Assembly: GCA_963565915.1 (NCBI GenBank)
Contig: OY751492.1
Location: 3,410,001 to 3,474,000 of the forward strand
DNA length: 64,000 nt
DNA from: Entoloma clypeatum
Taxonomy: Eukaryota; Basidiomycota; Agaricomycetes; Agaricales; Entolomataceae
Direction of reading: 5' to 3'
The notes beneath the pieces are model-generated. The model did not search any database. It was given only the letters and a program-made list of their open reading frames with translations, and had not been told where the DNA came from. Below, piece by piece: positions 22,877 to 35,148 of this stretch (its first letter is position 1; the number at the start of each line of letters is the position of its first letter). A program made the position numbers and the translations under genes.

Positions 22877-25800
22877 ATGGGCTTTCGCTCCCTGACCACC
22901 TTCCTTTCCCTCCTTCCCCTCGTCTTCGCCATTTCCAGTGCCCCTCATAGCGCCTTACCCACTGACCCTCAACCCACCCCAACCCTCTCCAATGCTACCC
23001 TGTCATTCACAACCAACTCGACCACCCCGCCTCCGCCCTTGACCTTGACCCCAACTCTCTCTGTCCCCCCTGCTTTACCTACCAATGGCACCACCCTGTC
23101 AATCCCTTTGACGTCTGCCCCGGCCAATATAACTTCAACCAGCATTCCTGACAATCAGACAACATCCACCACAGCACCAGTTCCTCCCGCTCCAACAACC
23201 TACACGTTCACTCCCTTCCCGACTCCTACTCAAGCTCCAGTCCCGGGTGTCTTCCCCGCCACCGATCCATCTAACCCACCTTCCGTAAGTGCTTCAACAC
23301 CTTGCTTTCGCCTTACTTGTCTGACGATTCTCCTAGGTTGGGTCATCTTTGGTTCCAGATTTCAACCCCGCCTGGGCCGCAGCTTATGCCAAGGCGAAAG
23401 CAAAGGTTCGTGTTTGACGCGTGCAGCCGAGAAGCATGGCTTCTCTTTTGTCATCATCACCTCGTAATTTCGGGAGCGCACCAAACCTCATCAAACTCTG
23501 CCCATGCTTCGGACCATCCATCCTGACGCGTCTATTTTCAGGTCGCCGGATTTTCACTCGAGCAAAAGGTCAACGTGACGACTGGTGTGGGCTGGGCAAT
23601 CGGGCTTTGTGTGGTAAGTTTGCATTCCAAATCATAATGTTCGTCTTGTCCAATTATATCCGTCAGGGAAACATCCCGCCTGTGGGCGACTGGCCTGGAC
23701 TCTGTCTTGAGGTAATGCCTCTTCTTTCCGTGCACATATGGCTCCTCAACCTGTCTCAGGACTCTCCTCTCGGTGTCCGTTTCGCAGACTACGTTACAGC
23801 ATTCCCAGCCGGTATCAACGCGGCGTCTACGTGCGTTTCCCTTGATTGTTGTTATATTTGAAATATCGAGTATGGACATCTTCCCGCAGTTGGAACCGTG
23901 ATCTGATCCGCCAGCGTGGGCTCTATATGGGTCGCGAACACGTCGGAAAAGGTGTCCACATTGCCTTGGGTCCCATGATGAATCTCGGTCGCGTGGCCGA
24001 AGGCGGACGGAACTGGGAAGGTTTCGGTGCCGACCCGTACCTTGCCGGCGAAGCCTCGTATGAAACCATCCTTGGCCTGCAGCATGGTGGCGTTCAAGCG
24101 TGCGCCAAGCACCTTGTGAATAAGTACGTGAACCTAGGCTATATGCGTACTCTTTTCCGCACGCAGGCTAATTTTTTACGCTAAACAGTGAGCAAGAGCA
24201 TTTCCGTACGACGAGCTCCTCGAATGTGGACGATCGGACCCAGCATGAGATCTACACCCTGCCGTTTTTGAGGAGTATCATGGCTGGCGTTGCCAGCATC
24301 ATGTGCAGTTACAGTATGTCCTTTTCTTCTTCCACTTGACAATCTTGTTGACAATGCCTTCATAGATCTCGTCAACAATACGTATGCTTGCGAAAATTCA
24401 CCAGTGATGAATGACATAGTCAAGCACGAGTATGGTTTCCAAGGATGTACGTACCCTCATAAAGGCTGCATCTGTCATGTGCTGACAATGTCATTGCAGT
24501 TATCATGTCTGATTGGGCTGCGTAAGAGATTGTTCTCAATGATATTCTCCCAGTATCTAAAACAGCTCGTAGAACGCATTCGACTCTGTCTGCTATTGCT
24601 GGTTTGGATGTAAGTCTTCATCAAATTTCACTCGGCAAATATTCATACAGCCTTGCCTATCTCTAGATGACAATGCCAGGTATATGCCTTTTGCATGAAG
24701 CTGTTTCCTTTTTTCTCAATGTCACCAGGCGATATCACATTTGACTCTGGGGACAGCTATTTCGGCGGAAACCTCACTACCTATGTCCAGAACGGTACCA
24801 TCCCCGAATCTCGCGTTGATGATATGGGTATGTCTGGTCCTCCTCCCCTCACACTACACGCTCACAATAACCCTTTGTCCAGCTATCCGCATCCTTGCTG
24901 GCTGGTACCTCCTCCACCAAGACGCGCCCGCCTTCCCTCCTGTCAACTTCAACGCCTTCAACGCCCTAGACGAGGCGACGAACAAGCACGTCGACGTCCA
25001 AGAGGACCACTACAAGCTTGTGAGAGAGATGGGCGCCGCCAGCATCGTGTTGTTGAAGAATGCCAATGGCACGTTGCCCTTGAAGAAACCAAGGAGCATT
25101 TTTTTGGCGGGCAGCGACGCGAGACCGGCTCAAACTGGCCCGAATGGGTTCCCGGATCATGTCAGTCGCCTCTCTTCAGTTCTGGTTGAGGTACTGATGG
25201 GTTTGTGTCAGGGCGGAGATGACGGCATTTTGGCTATGGGATGGGGCTCTGGAACTGCAGACTACTCGTACCTCATTTCGGTGCGCATGGGCCGCCTTGA
25301 TATGAATAGTCTTTAGTTGCTGATCGTTTCATGATTGTCACCAGCCTTATGAAGCTATCCAGCAGCGTGCCCGTCAAGACCATACACTCATCAGTTGGAC
25401 ATTCGACGATTTCAACCCGAAGAACGCAGGGAATCTCGCCGTGCAGAAGTCGGCTGCGATTGTGTTCATCAACTCGAACTCGGGTGAGGAGTACATCACT
25501 GTGGACGGAAATACGGGCGATCGGTGAGTGCCTTTGTTTTGTTGTGTCCTTGGGGGTGTCGTTGTTCTGATTTTAGTTGTGCAGGAACAATTTGACGGCA
25601 TGGCATGCAGGAGATGACCTTGTCCTCGGTGTCGCCGCGCGAAACCCGAACACGATTGTCGTGGTGCATAGCGTTGGGCCGCTGATTGTTGAGCCTTGGA
25701 TTGAGCACCCGAACGTCACTGCTGTAGGTGATGTTTGAGATCTTTCGGATACAGCGAAGCTGACGATATAATCAGGTCCTTTGGGCCGGTCTACCAGGCC

Positions 25801-26730
25801 AGGAAGCTGGAAACTCTCTTGTGGATGTTTTGTATGGCGACTGGAACCCTTCGGGGAAGCTTCCGTACACGATTGCGAAACAGATTTCGGATTATCCTGC
25901 CCAGCTTGTGACGCAGGGATCTGGCGTTGTGCAGATTAACTACACTGAGGCGTGAGTCCAATCCCGTACTTTTCTCGGAGGGTGTACTCATTCCCGAAAC
26001 TTGCTTTTTTCCCCACAGGTTGGAGATTGATTACCGCCACTTTGATGCTGTAGGTCGTCTCCATTTTCGTCGTGATGTTGGACCTCGACTGATTGGGTGT
26101 TGGAATAGAAAAAGATCGCTCCGCGATTCGAGTTTGGGTTTGGCTTGAGTTATACCACTTTTGGGTATAGCGGCCTCCAGATTTCAAAAGTCTCGAACAG
26201 TGACAATGTCGACGCTGACTTGATTGCGAATTGGGAAGCTGGGAAGGCTGCACCTGTTTCACAGGGGTCGTCGACGGCGTTATGGTCAGGCGATTTTATT
26301 GCTCTGTGTTGACTGATGGGTTGACCCACGATTCAAAAAGGCTCCACCGACCTGCGTATACCGTTACGTTTGCTGTCAAAAATACTGGCTCAGTGTATGG
26401 TGCTGAGGTGAGAAACCAGTGTTTTTTTATCCTTCTCTCTCCTTCGAGTATATCAACATTGTTTCTGATCAAATGTTGGTTTTCAAGGCCGCTCAAGTAT
26501 ACATCAACCACCCTGCATCGGCCGGTGAGCCGCCATCGATATTGAAAGGGTTTGATAGCGTGGCTGTGGCTCCTGGTCAGACGACGACTGTGACGATCAG
26601 CTTGTCGCGGTATGATTTGTCGATTTGGGATACGGTGCAGCAGGGGTGGGTGAAGCCGGAGGGAGTCATTGGGGTGACGGTTGGGGCGAGCAGTAGGGAT
26701 GGGAAGTTGAATGGGAAGATACCTGCTTGA
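22877..26730 (+). CDS. Secreted GH3 beta-glucosidase, copy 1
   Basis: Hydrolyses terminal beta-D-glucosyl residues, most likely from cellobiose outside the cell. Signal peptide [18 protein letters not shown], then a Pro/Thr/Ser-rich linker of about 130 residues, then the two GH3 domains, split by more than 15 short introns. Recognised blocks in order: [28 protein letters not shown] (substrate pocket Asp-Arg), [58 protein letters not shown], and the nucleophile block IMSDWAA (Asp codon 24511-24513). Domain 2 has [21 protein letters not shown] and a fibronectin-III-like end ([15 protein letters not shown]). Compared with copy 2 it lacks about five residues in the NIPPV...DWPGLC segment. It appears intact. 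Its paralogue lies inverted at 57038-60795. Confidence 0.88.
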
Positions 26731-28234
26731 GTTTTCTTGGAGCCGGGGGGCGGGCGGGGGGAGATGGATAGGACAAGGGGGGAAAAGTATAGATGGACGA
26801 TTCTGTTTTGTTGTTGTTGCGGACAGTTGTTGGGATGGATGGATCCATTTGGGTGGTGGAGGATCAGACACGCTCTTTAATTGATTATTTTAAGTTGCTC
26901 ATGCGCTCATGTCCTTTTTTTTTTTTTTTTCGAGGATGCTTTTTCTTTCGGGACGTACTTTGTAGCTTAGAGGACAAAATTACATAAAATATTTAGCTTT
27001 GGTAGTTGTGTAGGTAGAATCAACGTTGAACTTGGGATTTCGAATAAGTCTGCACTGGCAAGCAAGATAACATCGTTTCGACTGAGACCGCTCGCGCAGA
27101 GGTGAAGGTTCTTTCTTATGTACGGCCCGTATGTTCAATTTTGGCACATGACTCGTGGAAAGGATCGTGAGGGGGCGACTACCTGGATGTGGTGTACTTA
27201 TCCTTGGCCACCCAGGTGTCTATGTGGCTGACCTCATAGTACCCACAGCGATACGTGGATCTGTTGTATAGTAAACTCCAGGCACGTCAATCGCCGTCAC
27301 TACGCGTACGAGCCGTATATCCAGTTGCCCAAACACCAGGAATGGCCCTGCGGGGGAGCGAGGGAAGGTTTATCGTCCAACACGGTCGTGCCCATCTTTG
27401 AAAGGCGGGCAAAAGAGGCCCCCACAACGACCCCCAGGCGACTCCAACAACCCCTTCACGACGGCGCAACCAATAAGTAAAGGGGAGTGAAGGAGGACAG
27501 AAGGGCGTCAGCACAATACAACTTGGCCCCCAAGGGGAAAACAATATCAGGCTGCAGAGCGACCCGCCGAATCACATATCAGGCCTACAACCCATAACCC
27601 GGGGACAAATAAATGGCCGTCTGCACTCCGCCCTTCATGTCTCGAGCCGATACCGTTGGATCTGGAATTGATGGTTATAGGCTCAAACAGCTGAGTCGAG
27701 CTTCTCATGCAACGTAACGGCCTCCATCCGCCAGTCCTAAACATAGACGTTAACGTTTTACACGTTCACATGGACACCTGAAAGCGTCGGTTCGACGCAA
27801 TACTCCAAGTTGTTTAGTTCGTTGATCCTGACCCTCGGTAACATTCCCTTTTCGAAGCCCGGCGCTGCGAGCCTGCGACACAACGGCTCAAGCCGCCAAG
27901 TCGCTCTCCGATTGTATGGACTGGGATTACTTAGCCATTGGCACCCCTCGGGCTACTTCGCTTTTGGATCGAAACAACCCTGCATCCGTGTGTATGGATT
28001 TCTAACCCAGTTTGACTTTGACTTCTACTCAGGAAGTAAAAGCACACGTCGTATCTATATGTCCCGCCACTCCCACCCTCTGTTGAAACACGAACCCGGC
28101 ATTAGATGACCAGTCATATGCCGTCGTTTCGAACGGCACAACAAGTCCGACATGGTTTCTGGACTTCCCGCACTACCCGATCCTCATAAAAGCACCCCAG
28201 GAGCCTGGATGAATTTGGAGGATCCGTGCCTCTC
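26731..28234. other. Intergenic, nothing recognised apart from a T16 run
   Basis: 3' flank of GH3 copy 1, with a run of 16 T at 26915-26930 (perhaps an inverted poly-A scar), then about 1.3 kb with no coding signal I trust, ending in the promoter of the carboxypeptidase. Confidence 0.4.
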
Positions 28235-30428
28235 ATGATTATCTCAAACCTGCTCTGCGTCTTGACTGCCGTGTCACTGGTCTTGCCTGCAGCAAGCAAA
28301 ATGCCCCATCTTGCAGGCTCGAAGACCTTTGTCTCGAGAGCTTTGAATGTCAACCTCACATACGTGGAGAACTCTGGCATCTGCGAGACGACACCCGGTG
28401 TTCACCAAGTTTCGGGATACGTGACTGTGGGGCCAAACATGCACATGGTGAGCGATTTTGAAGTTGTTTCTTGAGGAGGGTTTGTCTGAATGAGTTCTGT
28501 TCATGTAGTGGTTCTGGTTCTTCGCAGCGAGGAATTCCCCGGCCAAGGCGCCATTTACGCTATGGTATTCTCCATTTCTTGCTTTTCTGTTTGTGAAACG
28601 TCAATCCCAACGGGTGTAGGCTAAACGGCGGACCTGGTTGTTCTTCGATGCTCGGCCTTTTTCAACGTGAGGAAATTTGCCACCCACCCCCTTCTCCTCT
28701 CAGGTTCAAGAACCAAATTTCGCAGAACATGGGCCATGTAGAGTAAATGCTGATAATGCCACAACGGTCAAGAATCCATACAGGTGAGCTTAGTGGGGGC
28801 AATTGTCGAACGAGATTCTGAATATTGCGTTAGCTGGAATGAGGTTAGCAACAGTACGTGCTCTGTTAAAATCTTGTAGAGGTCATGGGAATATTGTGAC
28901 TTACTGGTCCATGCACGTAGTGATCTACATCGATCAACCCATCGGGGCAGGATTTTCCTATGGAACGGACACTGTGAGTAGTACGAAAACCGCAGCACCT
29001 TATGTGTGGCACGCATTCCAAGTCTTGTTCGAGAGCAAAATATTCTCGCAATACAAAAGTCGACAGTACGTCTCCAATTAGCCCTGAAAGGAGTTTTCGC
29101 CTGACTTCGCCTTAGATTCAATCTGGCCACGGAAAGCTACGGCGGGCACTATGGTACCTGGTTTACCACGTACTTCAGGCAACAAAATGCCTTGATCGAT
29201 AAAAATTCCCTCCGCGGAGCGATCAAGATTAACTTCAATGCCTTGTTAATCAACAAGTTTTGTCGTTTCGTATACTTGTGATTTTGATCACGTAGGCGCT
29301 GACGGCGATGATAGTGGATGGATGGATCCACTCATTCAACAAAAAGCGTACATCGATTTCGCAGCTCACGCCCCTGGATATGGATCGCTCGCCTCCGCGG
29401 CCGATTTGAAGAAGATGAATGCTGTGTATTATGGATCCAAAGGATGCCTGGCTCAGCAAAAAGCATGCTATGCGGTTGGGGACTCGACCACCCCTGCTTC
29501 AAACAAAGTATGCAGAGATGCAGATACCTCCTGTGTATGTACTTTTCGCTTTCTTTCAGTTGGTTCGAATTTGCTGCCTCATACTCATTGAAATACGACA
29601 TTCAGGGCAAGCTTTTGGATATCGCAACAGGAAAGCGCGATGCTTATGACCTGAGACAAACCTCTACCGCGGCTTTCCCGCCAGAGTACTACGTCGGTTA
29701 CCTCAGCCGCCCATCTGTCGTGTCTGCCATCGGAGCCAGGGCCAAGTATCAGGAGTGTCCCGATGCACCGTTCAACAAATTTACTCAAACTGGTGATGTG
29801 AGAACATCGTGTTCCGCTGCTCATAGACTTTTTGCCTTACCCGATCCTCTCAGAATGCACGGACGTTCTTGCCGCAGTTGGGAGCCTTGGCGGATTCTGG
29901 GTTGAAAATCCTGATTTGGGTAAGGCTTTTTTGTCCGCTGTTTATCAATTGGGAGAAGGACTCACCACGTCACGGTTATTAATTAGGCCGGAGACACCGA
30001 TATTATGTGCGTCGTTTCCGACAGACACTATGCATCTTTGCTCAAATCTCCTTTGCAGCTGTAATTGGGTCGGAGTGCACCAAGCTGTCTTGGCCATGCA
30101 ATGGTCTGGCAAGGCCGCCCTCGCGAGCACGCCTCTCACGAACATCACGATCCGCGGAAAGGCAGTAGCTGCGGTTCAGAACGTCAAGAACTTCTCCTTT
30201 GCGTAAGTCACTTCATAGAAGAGCAGTCCCCATCCGCGCTGATGACTCTTTTCTCTCACTTCTACATAGGAGGGTCTACGGCGCCGGCCATGCTGTGGTA
30301 AGCACACGTCGTCATTGTGTCACATCGCACTCGATTGACTTCTTCCGCCATAGTCTGCCTTCCAGCCTGCTGCGGCTTTGGAGATCTTTAAGCAAACTAT
30401 CAACGGGAAACCGTTGCATTCTGTCTGA
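28235..30428 (+). CDS. Serine carboxypeptidase (S10 family), secreted
   Basis: Removes C-terminal residues from peptides. The start is taken at the ATG at 28235, giving signal peptide MIISNLLCVLTAVSLVLPAA; an in-frame GTG lies 9 bp upstream. About a dozen introns. Blocks in order: VENSGICETTPGVHQVSGYV, LNGGPGCSSM (oxyanion hole), HGPCRVNAD, SWNEVSNM, IYIDQPIGAGFSYGT, ATESYGGHYG with the catalytic Ser (about 29129), NNGWMDPLIQQKAY, then AGDTDIICNWVG with the catalytic Asp (split by two introns at about 29987-30060), and GAGHAV with the catalytic His (about 30290), ending FKQTINGKPLHSV. All triad residues are present and the frame can be spliced through. It lies 1.5 kb downstream of GH3 copy 1 on the same strand. 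Confidence 0.85.
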
Positions 30429-30459
30429 GGACTAGGAATCATTTTATTATTTACTTATA

Positions 30460-30527
30460 CACCTCGACATGAGTTTCAGGCATAAGTTACTATCGCATCA
30501 ACTTTGCTACTCAGTGCCCATGCTTCT
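30460..30527 (+). repeat. 68-bp dispersed repeat, copy A
   Basis: CACCTCGACATGAGTTTCA starts a 68-bp block that recurs in the same orientation at 56625-56692 with roughly 85% identity, ending CAGTGCCCATGCTTCT in both. It lies just after the carboxypeptidase stop and next to the Helitron scrap. Confidence 0.65.
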
Positions 30528-30547
30528 GAAGATGACACGCACATAAT

Positions 30548-30663
30548 AGTACCACGTATCTTCGTCAGAAAAATTGTCCATGTCAATCTTCTCACCCGTG
30601 AAGATGTGGGCAATGGAATCGTGTAAGTCGCAGAGATTTATGGTAATCCAGAGTGAGGGGCGG
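30548..30663 (-). pseudogene. Helitron replicase N-domain fragment
   Basis: The minus strand reads RPSLWITINLCDLHDSIAH and then IFTGEKIDMDNF in one frame. This matches the conserved start of the Helitron_like_N (Rep-helicase) domain as seen in agaricomycete Helitrons (P-S-L-W-F/I-T-I-N...D-L-H-D-P). Only about 40 residues remain, and no helicase or Rep HUH motif is nearby. A relic. Confidence 0.5.
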
Positions 30664-30834
30664 GCTTATGTAGACGGATGTTGACGACATTTGCAAACGA
30701 AGTTGATAACGCACCAATTTTCGAGCGCGGCGTGTACTCGCTCGAGGCAAACAATCCTATTGGCATACTAATACAGGGCGTGATTTAGGAATTGGATTCA
30801 TACAATTGTTAAAACTTCAATGGATGCAAACGAT

Positions 30835-32151
30835 CTAGTCCTCTACCTCAAACCAATCATCACTCGCAATGTCTGTGAAGCTGTTTTGAATCTAGCATCC
30901 CACGATTCCACTAAGTCAACCCTTTAACCACAGATTGAGGTCGGGCTTACCCAGTGCGAGAGAATACCGGCAATCAAATCAGGGAATGGCTTGGACATCA
31001 CCCGCGGGCCAACCACGCTACCATCCTCCCGGCTTGCCGCTAACTCGATCGTCTGACATCGCCTGTAGGTGGCTCCATTGCCATTGCCATTGATCTCTAG
31101 GAGGAGAAAAATCCAAGCCTGGCCGTTGGTCAGAGCACCACGGACGAACCGCTTTCTGGAATATGTAGAGGTGATAAGAAAAGATGAATATATGAGCTAG
31201 AAGTATCCACCCACTTGAGATGTTTTGCGCACGCGTATAACTCAGCGACTGCCTGAGGAACGTGATTCACCAGCTCGCGTACCTTGGCTTCTACAACGAA
31301 CAAGCCAGTTGAACTTCCAGCTGGTTTTGACAACCTTTTCTGAACGTTTAAAAACGCCGGATCGTCTCGCAAAAAATCTAGAATAGACGATGAGTTGGGA
31401 TAGTGGGGAAGGTCAGGGCAGATTTACTAGCTTCCGATGCAGTTGTCACGATCGCAGTGTAGTCTATAACTCCAGAAAGGCTTACAAGGCTATTCCGATT
31501 TATAAATTGACCAGGAATAAGGTGCTCCATATTTAGAATCATGTGCCTATCCGAGGGCAGCATTGCAATAGCCCGGAAGAAGAAAGTGTCTATCCATGCC
31601 CGAGCACCCGCTTCGGACTGACGATGTATTCAAAGAACTGCGCAAAGGTCAACGAATTGTTGACGTACCGATTTGGGTATGACGGCTTCCAACAAGTTTA
31701 ATTGACGATACAGATTATCGGAGGACCAAAGCTCGTCCCTTCCTATGGAAGCAGTCGCCTTGGCGCGTTCCAAAACTTGGGGTCCAGGTTTCATGTTAAG
31801 GTCGCTACCTTCCACGATGTTCAACTTCGTCAAGCTATCCGTGACCACACTGGAGAAGGAAAAAGACTTCAGGGAGTGAGTCAACGGGACCTCGTTTTGG
31901 AACCAGGGACATACATGAGGCCCGTTCAGCTTCGAATCAAAGAGAGCGAGTATCTCGAAAACACGTTCCTCGAAATCGTTGTCCAGAGCAGCTCGGATTG
32001 TGCCTCCCTCCGTGTCTTCCTTCGACTTGTTTGGCTCCTCAGACTCGTATTCGAAAGTAGTGGTCAACTTGACAAGAGAATCGTAGGCGATTTGCAGTTC
32101 CGTTCCACTGAGGCCGGAGAGTTTGCGTTTCTTCCCTTCTTTGGGAGCCAT
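30835..32151 (-). CDS. Putative PD-(D/E)XK-fold protein of the agaricomycete unknown class
   Basis: Starts MAPKEGKKRKLSG at 32151 with a basic, possibly nuclear-targeting N-terminus and ends WFEVED at 30835. Five exons: the first is 31669-32151, then about 31433-31617, 31211-31382, a fourth at about 30955-31157 and a short last one. Conserved stretches: SEAGARAWIDTFFFRA, SLSGVIDYTAIV, LFVVEAKVRE, HVPQAVAELYACAKHLKK, RGALTNGQAWIF, PFPDLIAGILSHW. The order Asp (GVIDYT), then E-x-K (VEAK), then a Gln/Glu helix (QAVAE) fits a PD-(D/E)XK nuclease core; that reading is inference. The same overall protein recurs widely in mushroom genomes as hypothetical. It sits immediately left of the large transposon. 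Confidence 0.62.
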
Positions 32152-32679
32152 GAGTGAAGGATAGTCAAATGTTCTAGTCTCCCGTAGGCAGACTCGAGTA
32201 TACAGTCACCTTGCGATAGCATGGTCCTTCACAACGACTCGTCCTATATAAGGTAATTCAAGAACTGTGGTCTTAGAATCTAATAGGTGCAAACATTGTT
32301 GTCGAACATCAGCAAATCAGACATGTGCTACAGAGCAAAGTGTGACCCTGCTATGTAACACTATGTAGTGCTACATAATGCTGTAGTGACTTGTAGTGGT
32401 GTAGTGAGGGTATAATAAATATGTAGTGCTCTGTAGTGACAGGGTCTATTGTATAGTGCAACATAGAGGAACAGTGTACTTTGCAACATTAGTATGGTAG
32501 ACAATGTTAGTGTTGTAGATAGAGGCCTAAAACTCAATCACACCATATGAAGCAAAAAACATTTGAATTCGGCACATAATATGTAGCTAAGATGCATAAG
32601 TACACATCAGGAAATTAGTTCAATGCCAAAGGCACTTCCAGTAGCATTCAAGTCAGTTCAACTATTTATGCACTGGCCA
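32152..32679. repeat. A/T-rich flank with TAGTG/CACTA-type short repeats
   Basis: From about 32330 to 32480 the motif TGTAGTG or its complement recurs about ten times in both orientations (for example CTATGTAGTGCTACATAATG). No coding sequence. It resembles the GCTAC-rich patches at 54360-54480 and 55870-55950. Confidence 0.4.
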
Positions 32680-33170
32680 CATCAGGAAAACCTCGAATCG
32701 TCTTGCCAGGTCTTGACAGTCATCAAGACACTGTCAAGACAGCGAGGCGTTGTGGCGGGTCTTGACTGGTGTCTTGACCATTATCATCTTGACAGTGACT
32801 TGCCATTTGTATTAGCTAGCTTTGTGTTAATTTATTACTGTGAATAATACCATGTGCAAGACAACTTCCAAGACATCTCAGACAGCCCTCAGATGCTGTT
32901 TAAGTCAAAGTTAAGAATCATGAATTCATCAACAATGACATCAAGTAGCCTTTTCAAGACACTCAAGACGGACCTGTCTGTCAAGTCACTGCAAAAATGT
33001 CTCCACAAGCTCTCCACAAGCCCTTCTCAAGCCATCCAAGACACGATCCAAGTCAGCGAACACTCGCTCAAGGTGGCTCCAAGACAGTGCCCAAGGCTCG
33101 TTCAAGACATTCTGAGACAGATTTAAGGCAACGGCCAAGTACCTCAAGACACGTCCAAGTGAGCTGCAAA
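32680..33170 (+). repeat. Left terminal repeat and GTCTTGAC/CAAGACA subterminal cluster
   Basis: After the 26-bp end, motifs of the type GTCTTGAC, TCAAGACA and CTCAAGACA occur about 20 times to 33160. These look like multiple transposase binding sites. The same motif fills 50750-50860 at the other end. Confidence 0.5.
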
Positions 33171-33395
33171 AATCATTTTATTATCAAAAATATTATGCCA
33201 ATTTTCTGGCGGGTGCGATGCGTATAAGAAAAATAAACGATAATAAATCACCCATTTCGGGTGGATCGATGGACGATGGTGGTGGGGCGAGAACGGCAAA
33301 CAACTGAAAAAAACCAAAAACATGAGGGAGTGTTGAAATTCTGTGCGAATAATGATGAGTTTGGCACCACTGGCAGTACTGATGGTAACCATACC

Positions 33396-35080
33396 TTAGG
33401 CATCTGAGTCATCTGAGTTCTCTGCATCTCCAAGGCCTGCTCGCTCATCTTCTTGTGGGTCAGCCTCAGTGCTGATAGCATTGGCATTGTTGGCTCGTCG
33501 AGTGGCCTTTTCGAAAGCTTTCGCAGTGGTGATGATGAGCCCAAGCTTCTGTGGTTTCTGGATGTTCATCTTCGCGGTCTTTGAGTACCCTCGAGTCGAC
33601 ACGCCCCAAGCCGCTTCAGAATATGCAAGACCACGGGATGACTGCTTTCCAGTGCGGGGGTTCTGTTCGGCTTTGAGCGTAAAGCCCTTCTTCTTGGCGG
33701 CGCGATCCTTTGCAATCATCTCGATGGTGATACAATAATCACGGACCAATGTTAGAGCCCTCTCAACCTTCAAAACCGTCAACAAACATTTGCTATACAG
33801 GCAATAAACTTACAGCACTTGCAGCCATTCCTAAGGAAGCACAAGGGAGGGGTATTACATTTGGGGGATACAGTCCTGACACGTTGATACGGCCGGATAT
33901 CGCGCTGAGGTGGTATGCAAAAGTCTGAAGAACAAAGGGGCCGTGAAAAAGCCCCGAGAATGTCTATATGAAGTAATGTTAGCAGAGATGGAGTGAAATT
34001 TTTGGTATTCATACCGTTGGGTCATCGCTTGGAGCATTTTCGTACATGAATTGATAATGGCTAAGCTGGGCCTCACAAAAAGACTGGCGCTTGAGATCAG
34101 TGTCGTATCTATGCTCGTGGTGTGGGTCCTCAAAAAACGCGACCAAGGCGGACAAGGCAGTCGAGCCGAAGCTGGATCACCAATCCCTGATTCGCTGACA
34201 TGCCTAAGAAACATGTTAGATTCATCAATGGAATGAGATAATGAGCACGTACTACAGCAAAGACGGGGGCCTTGGCAAACATGGGTCGTTGGGTCGCAAG
34301 ATCTATTGTATTGTCGTCAAGCCCAAGGTCCAAGTTGTCATAGAGAATGTCGCCAATCATCTGGAGAGCATTGCGGACGGCGAAGTCATTGAGAATCCAC
34401 GGATCTGTCTGCTGCGATAACCAGTAATACAGTGTCGGGACAAAGGAGACATGCCATGCATTGTCAGTGTGGCATTCACGGGGGATGTCATTGTTTTTGG
34501 GTCGAACCCGGGCAACATTCTGTTCAATGGTGCCTTATTCAGGGAAAACACATGGCGAGAGCACAAAAATACTCACGTCGCTCTGGGCACGAGGCTTTCT
34601 CTTCTTGACTGGGCTTTGGCATGCTTCGTCAACCTCTTCACCAACCATCTCGTCGTGGTCTGAGGCGCCCCCTAATTCTTCCTCCACCGCAATCTTGACG
34701 GCAACGGTGTTTGAAAGAGCCGAGCGATTCGAAGCAGGGATAGAGAATGAGCTCGTTTTCTGGGACTCTCCAGCGAGGGAAGGAGTTTGGGTACTCGTCA
34801 TCCCTTTCTTCTGTGGCTTGGATTGATTGAGCCTTTGCTGCCAGGCGGTAACATCGTTCGCGGGCAGCCTGGCCTCTTGACTATATGTGTGGAAGAACAA
34901 GGTGATGGGGTTAAGTGTCAACATGATCGAAAAATCAATCAACAAACCTTTTGGAGTACTTCCGGCGTGATGGCCCGTCGGAATTCTGATGAGAACCGCT
35001 GATCGTCTGCGTCTTGCCGGCGCCAGGGACCTGTGTTGATACACATTAAACAGACACCATGTGATTGATTGATTGATAAA
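33396..35080 (-). pseudogene. Accessory protein of the Plavaka element, 3' part
   Basis: Exons read on the minus strand from about 35040 to the stop at 33396. A Ser/Lys-rich part (KSQEARLPANDVTAWQQRL, then KKRKPRAQSD) is followed by WHVSFVPTLYYWLSQQ, AVRNALQMIGDILYDN, SSFGSTALSALVAFFEDP, GLFHGPFVLQTFAYHL, VERALTLVRDYCITIEM and an acidic end (DAENSDDSDA). This layout (helical core, PFVLQxFAxHL block) belongs to a class of agaricomycete proteins I know only as hypothetical or DUF-type; I cannot name a function. The exon series stops at the foldback element, and matching upstream exons resume at 37000-38400, so the gene appears split. Confidence 0.45.
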
Positions 35081-35148
35081 TGCACTGCCTTGTTTTGCTT
35101 CTCGCCCCCATTCTTGAGCCTTAGCGGTACAATATAGCCTTCTGTATC

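Noticed and set aside
27785..27815. tRNA T-arm-like GGTTCGA context
   Set aside because: No matching A box, acceptor stem or anticodon arm could be placed around it. I found no convincing tRNA in the window.
31850..31930. Intron in the first exon of the PD-(D/E)XK-like gene
   Set aside because: A GTATGT...CTCCAG pair of 65 bp exists, but splicing it produces an immediate stop while reading through stays open and coding-like.
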